From an uncultured beta proteobacterium (GTDB lineage: Bacteria; Pseudomonadota; Gammaproteobacteria; Burkholderiales; Rhodocyclaceae), in NCBI GenBank assembly GCA_903933395.1, contig CAIZKA010000515.1, positions 1 to 17,776 on the forward strand: a DNA stretch of 17,776 nucleotides. Direction: 5' to 3'. A model generated the notes under the pieces. The model searched no databases. It saw nothing but the letters and a program-made list of their open reading frames with translations, and was not told the DNA's origin. Each line of letters begins with the position of its first letter. The stretch's first letter is position 1. A program made the position numbers and the translations under genes. Positions 15,177 to 17,776 of the stretch are shown here, one piece after another.

Positions 15177-15946
15177 GCTGCGGCCATTTCCGCGGGTTTC
15201 ATGAAGTGACGCATGTAGCGCGGATTCATGCGCGACATCGGCAGCAGCATCAGCAGGTCGGCGGTGTTGAAGTCGGGATCCCAGGCCGGTTGGCCGCAGA
15301 CCCATGCGCCGACACGCAGGTAGCCCTTGATCAGGGGCGGAATCAGGGCCGGCTGACCATTGGCGAGTTGCTCGAAGGGCAAGCCGTGCCGCGGGAAGCT
15401 GCGGTATTCCGCCGGGGCAATCTGGCACGGATCAAGTTGGGTGAACAAATTGGCGGCATTGTGTCCGCCATCGGCCATGCCGATCGAGGCGCAGCCCATG
15501 AGGTACTCGTAGTTGTTGCGCACCATGTAGTCGGCGAGCCCGGCCCAGAGCAGGGTGATGACGCTGCCGCTGCGATAGTCCGGGTGGATGCAGGAACGGC
15601 CGACTTCCACCATGCGGCTGCGCAGGTTTTGCAGCCGGTTGATGCGGAACTCGTTCTCCGAGTAATAGCCGCCGATGCTGCGGGCGACATCCGGCGGGAG
15701 TATCCGGTAGGTGCCGACGATTCGATCTTCATGGCTTTCGCGCACCACCAGGTGTTCGCAGAATGGATCGTAGTGGTCGATATCGTGGTTCGGCACTTTC
15801 GCCGGAATGCGCGCACCGAGTTCTTCTACGAACACCTTGTAGCGCAGGCGCTGTGCCTCGCGGACTTCCTCTTCGCTGCGCGTCAGCGCAACGGTATAGC
15901 CGACGTGCTGGCTGGCGGCCGTGTTTTCGATAAGCTGTCTTTGCAT
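15173..15946 (-). CDS. olsB: OlsB-type ornithine N-acyltransferase (GNAT fold)
   Basis: OlsB acylates the alpha-amino group of ornithine with a 3-hydroxyacyl group from acyl-ACP, giving lyso-ornithine lipid. The 257-residue protein has the family's landmarks: EAQRLRYKVFVEELGA (30-45), HDIDHYDPFCEHLVV (54-68), GTYRIL (78-83), GGYYSENEFRI (92-102), EVGRSCIHPDYRSGSVITLLW (114-134) and LMGCASIG. The ATG at 15946 is chosen over an in-frame ATG 12 codons upstream because AAGGAG (15958-15953) is six bases before it. It follows the PlsC-like acyltransferase by 51 bases, and the pairing matches OlsB with OlsA. Its stop overlaps the next start by ATGA. Acyl-homoserine synthase-like or other Acetyltransf_5 roles are less likely in this context. 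Confidence 0.8.
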   Translation of the reverse strand: MQRQLIENTAASQHVGYTVALTRSEEEVREAQRLRYKVFVEELGARIPAKVPNHDIDHYDPFCEHLVVRESHEDRIVGTYRILPPDVARSIGGYYSENEFRINRLQNLRSRMVEVGRSCIHPDYRSGSVITLLWAGLADYMVRNNYEYLMGCASIGMADGGHNAANLFTQLDPCQIAPAEYRSFPRHGLPFEQLANGQPALIPPLIKGYLRVGAWVCGQPAWDPDFNTADLLMLLPMSRMNPRYMRHFMKPAEMAAA

Positions 15947-15952
15947 GGCGTT

Positions 15953-15958
15953 CTCCTT
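15953..15958 (-). promoter_or_regulatory. Ribosome-binding site deciding the olsB start
   Basis: AAGGAG on the minus strand, six bases before the ATG at 15946, is the best Shine-Dalgarno in the lipid operon and fixes the olsB start there. Confidence 0.8.
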
Positions 15959-15997
15959 TGGGCTCGTGGGGTTCGCCTGCATTTTCGGAAGCCGGTG

Positions 15998-16852
15998 TTA
16001 CTGCCTCGTTGCCGCTTCGTTACGGGGAGGTTGCCCCGGGCCCTGCAACGGATTTCCCTCTCTGTTCCGCGGATCGACATCGCGGCATCGCGACGCCGGG
16101 ACCGCATCGGGCGCCCGGGCCAGTGCCGTGACGATGGACTGGCGGGCGCTGTGGGCGAGGTGGCGGCGATCGGGCAGCGGCGACGGGAAGCTCGCCGCCA
16201 GTTCGATCCGCGCTACCAGGCCGCCGGCCTCAAGCACGCTGATCAGGCAGTCGATGATGCCGATATCGTCGACGTAGGCCGGCGCGGCGGAGGGATTTCC
16301 GCCGGAATCGCGGTAGCTCAGCGCCAGGGCATGGATGGGCACGGCGGCGTCGATCGCGCTCTGGAACAGCGCGGCGTGGAAGGGCAGCACGCGCTCGCCG
16401 CGGGTGGTGGTGCCTTCCGGGAAAACTGCCAGGCGCCTGCCGGCACCCAGCGCCGCCAGCATCTGCTGGCGGGTGGAATGGGCCGCCCTGCGGTTGCCGC
16501 GCTCGATGAAGACGGTGCCGGCGTGGCGGGCCAGCCGGCCGATCAGCGGCCAGTGCGCGACATCGCTCTTGGCGACGAAGGTCGACGGCAGCAAGGCATT
16601 GATGACGAAGATGTCGATGAAGGAAATGTGGTTGCCGACCAGAAGGCCGCCGTCGAGGCGGGCCGGATCGGTGGCGGACTCGATGCGGATGCCGAGCAGG
16701 ACCAGCAGTTGCTGCGACCAGCGCTGTATGCGGAGTTGGCGCCACCGGGGGCCTGCGAAGGGGAACAGCAGCCCGGCCTGCAGGCTGCCATAGAGGAGAT
16801 GAAGTCCGATCGGCAGCAGCCTCAGTCCGGCGAGCAGGGTAGGGGGCCGCAT
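15998..16852 (-). CDS. olsA: PlsC-family O-acyltransferase, probable OlsA
   Basis: The 284-residue acyltransferase has the lysophosphatidate acyltransferase motifs: motif I GNHISFID (73-80; H75 and D80 form HX4D), motif II region FVAKSDVAHWPLIG (92-105), GTVFIERG (112-119) and motif III VFPEGTTTRG (143-152), then LPFHAALF. A hydrophobic N-terminal stretch (about 8-33) suggests membrane association. Next to olsB it would O-acylate lyso-ornithine lipid (OlsA), though a general PlsC role is possible. The frame is open to a GTG at 16921, but that lies upstream of the predicted Pho promoter. The promoter would start transcription at or beside the ATG at 16852, giving a leaderless mRNA. No Shine-Dalgarno precedes either start. 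The region past about residue 255 is low in conservation. Confidence 0.75.
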   Translation of the reverse strand: MRPPTLLAGLRLLPIGLHLLYGSLQAGLLFPFAGPRWRQLRIQRWSQQLLVLLGIRIESATDPARLDGGLLVGNHISFIDIFVINALLPSTFVAKSDVAHWPLIGRLARHAGTVFIERGNRRAAHSTRQQMLAALGAGRRLAVFPEGTTTRGERVLPFHAALFQSAIDAAVPIHALALSYRDSGGNPSAAPAYVDDIGIIDCLISVLEAGGLVARIELAASFPSPLPDRRHLAHSARQSIVTALARAPDAVPASRCRDVDPRNREGNPLQGPGQPPRNEAATRQ

Positions 16853-16858
16853 CGCCCA

Positions 16859-16892
16859 AGCATAGGGCCTGCCTGTTACACGGACATGACCG
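16859..16892 (-). promoter_or_regulatory. Putative PhoB-activated promoter of the lipid operon
   Basis: On the minus strand CGGTCAT (16892-16886) and GTGTAAC (16881-16875) lie 11 bp apart, followed after exactly 10 bases by TATGCT (16864-16859), a good -10. No separate -35 is seen, as expected when PhoB takes its place. The transcript would start at about 16853-16852, at the A of the olsA ATG. Confidence 0.65.
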
Positions 16893-16924
16893 CAATTTCT
16901 GAATAATTTCAGTACCGGCACCGG

Positions 16925-16958
16925 ATTTAACGGTTCTGTAACATTCGCTGCCTAGACT
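16925..16958 (+). promoter_or_regulatory. Putative PhoB-activated promoter of pstS
   Basis: ATTTAAC (16925-16931) and CTGTAAC (16936-16942) lie 11 bp apart, followed after exactly 10 bases by TAGACT (16953-16958). The second half-site is consensus. The transcript would start near 16965, leaving a 33-base leader with GGGAG (16986-16990) before the ATG at 16998. PhoB control of pstS is well established in proteobacteria, which makes this the anchor for the other four boxes. Confidence 0.7.
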
Positions 16959-16997
16959 GCCGACTTCTCATATCGCACTGCACAAGGGAGTCTGTTG

Positions 16998-17776
<779 letters not shown>

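Noticed and set aside
13885..15428. A start for the first glycosyltransferase at 15428
   Set aside because: The extra 84 codons lie inside olsB in another frame. The ATG at 15176 forms the ATGA overlap seen throughout the operon.

Overview
The window comes from a GC-rich Gram-negative bacterium, most likely a betaproteobacterium of the Rhodocyclales or a close relative. Support comes from the yhbY / rlmE-ftsH-folP-glmM gene order, the style of the FtsH and CorA sequences, and the ornithine-lipid and PlcP-type lipid genes. The genus is not determined.

Bases 1-4939 are a conserved housekeeping block. A yhbY start (minus) lies head-to-head with rlmE, followed by ftsH, folP and glmM on the plus strand. 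ftsH has a plausible promoter of its own and a TTG start. A strong 10-bp hairpin separates ftsH from folP.

Bases 4968-8531 are an accessory stretch. It holds sixA (minus), a decayed EAL-GGDEF gene (minus), two very small ORFs in one frame separated by a TGA (minus), a translationally coupled M14 peptidase / alpha-beta hydrolase pair (plus) and a small lipoprotein (plus). Bases 8566-11768 (minus) hold a CorA-family transporter with an MgtE-like N-terminal extension and a CYTH-CHAD protein whose first metal-binding motif is degenerate. Short sequences matching both ends of the CYTH-CHAD gene bracket corA.

Bases 11828-16852 (minus) are a lipid-remodelling operon: PlsC/OlsA-type O-acyltransferase, OlsB-type N-acyltransferase, a diacylglycerol-glycosyltransferase-like GT4 enzyme, a second GT4 enzyme, and a PlcP-type metallophosphoesterase. 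Each of the last four genes overlaps its neighbour by ATGA. Divergent from this operon is pstS, cut off by the window end.

The main finding is regulatory. Five promoters share one architecture: two or three 7-bp half-sites resembling CTGTAAC/CTGTCAT at exact 11-bp period, then exactly 10 nt, then a -10 hexamer. This is the geometry of PhoB-activated promoters. They stand before sixA, the tiny ORFs, the lipoprotein, the lipid operon and pstS. I infer a phosphate-starvation island: PstS captures phosphate, PlcP would release diacylglycerol from phospholipids, the glycosyltransferases would glycosylate it, and OlsA/OlsB would make phosphorus-free ornithine lipids. The tiny ORFs, the lipoprotein and sixA would be less expected members of the regulon. 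No tRNA, rRNA, CRISPR array or insertion sequence was seen.
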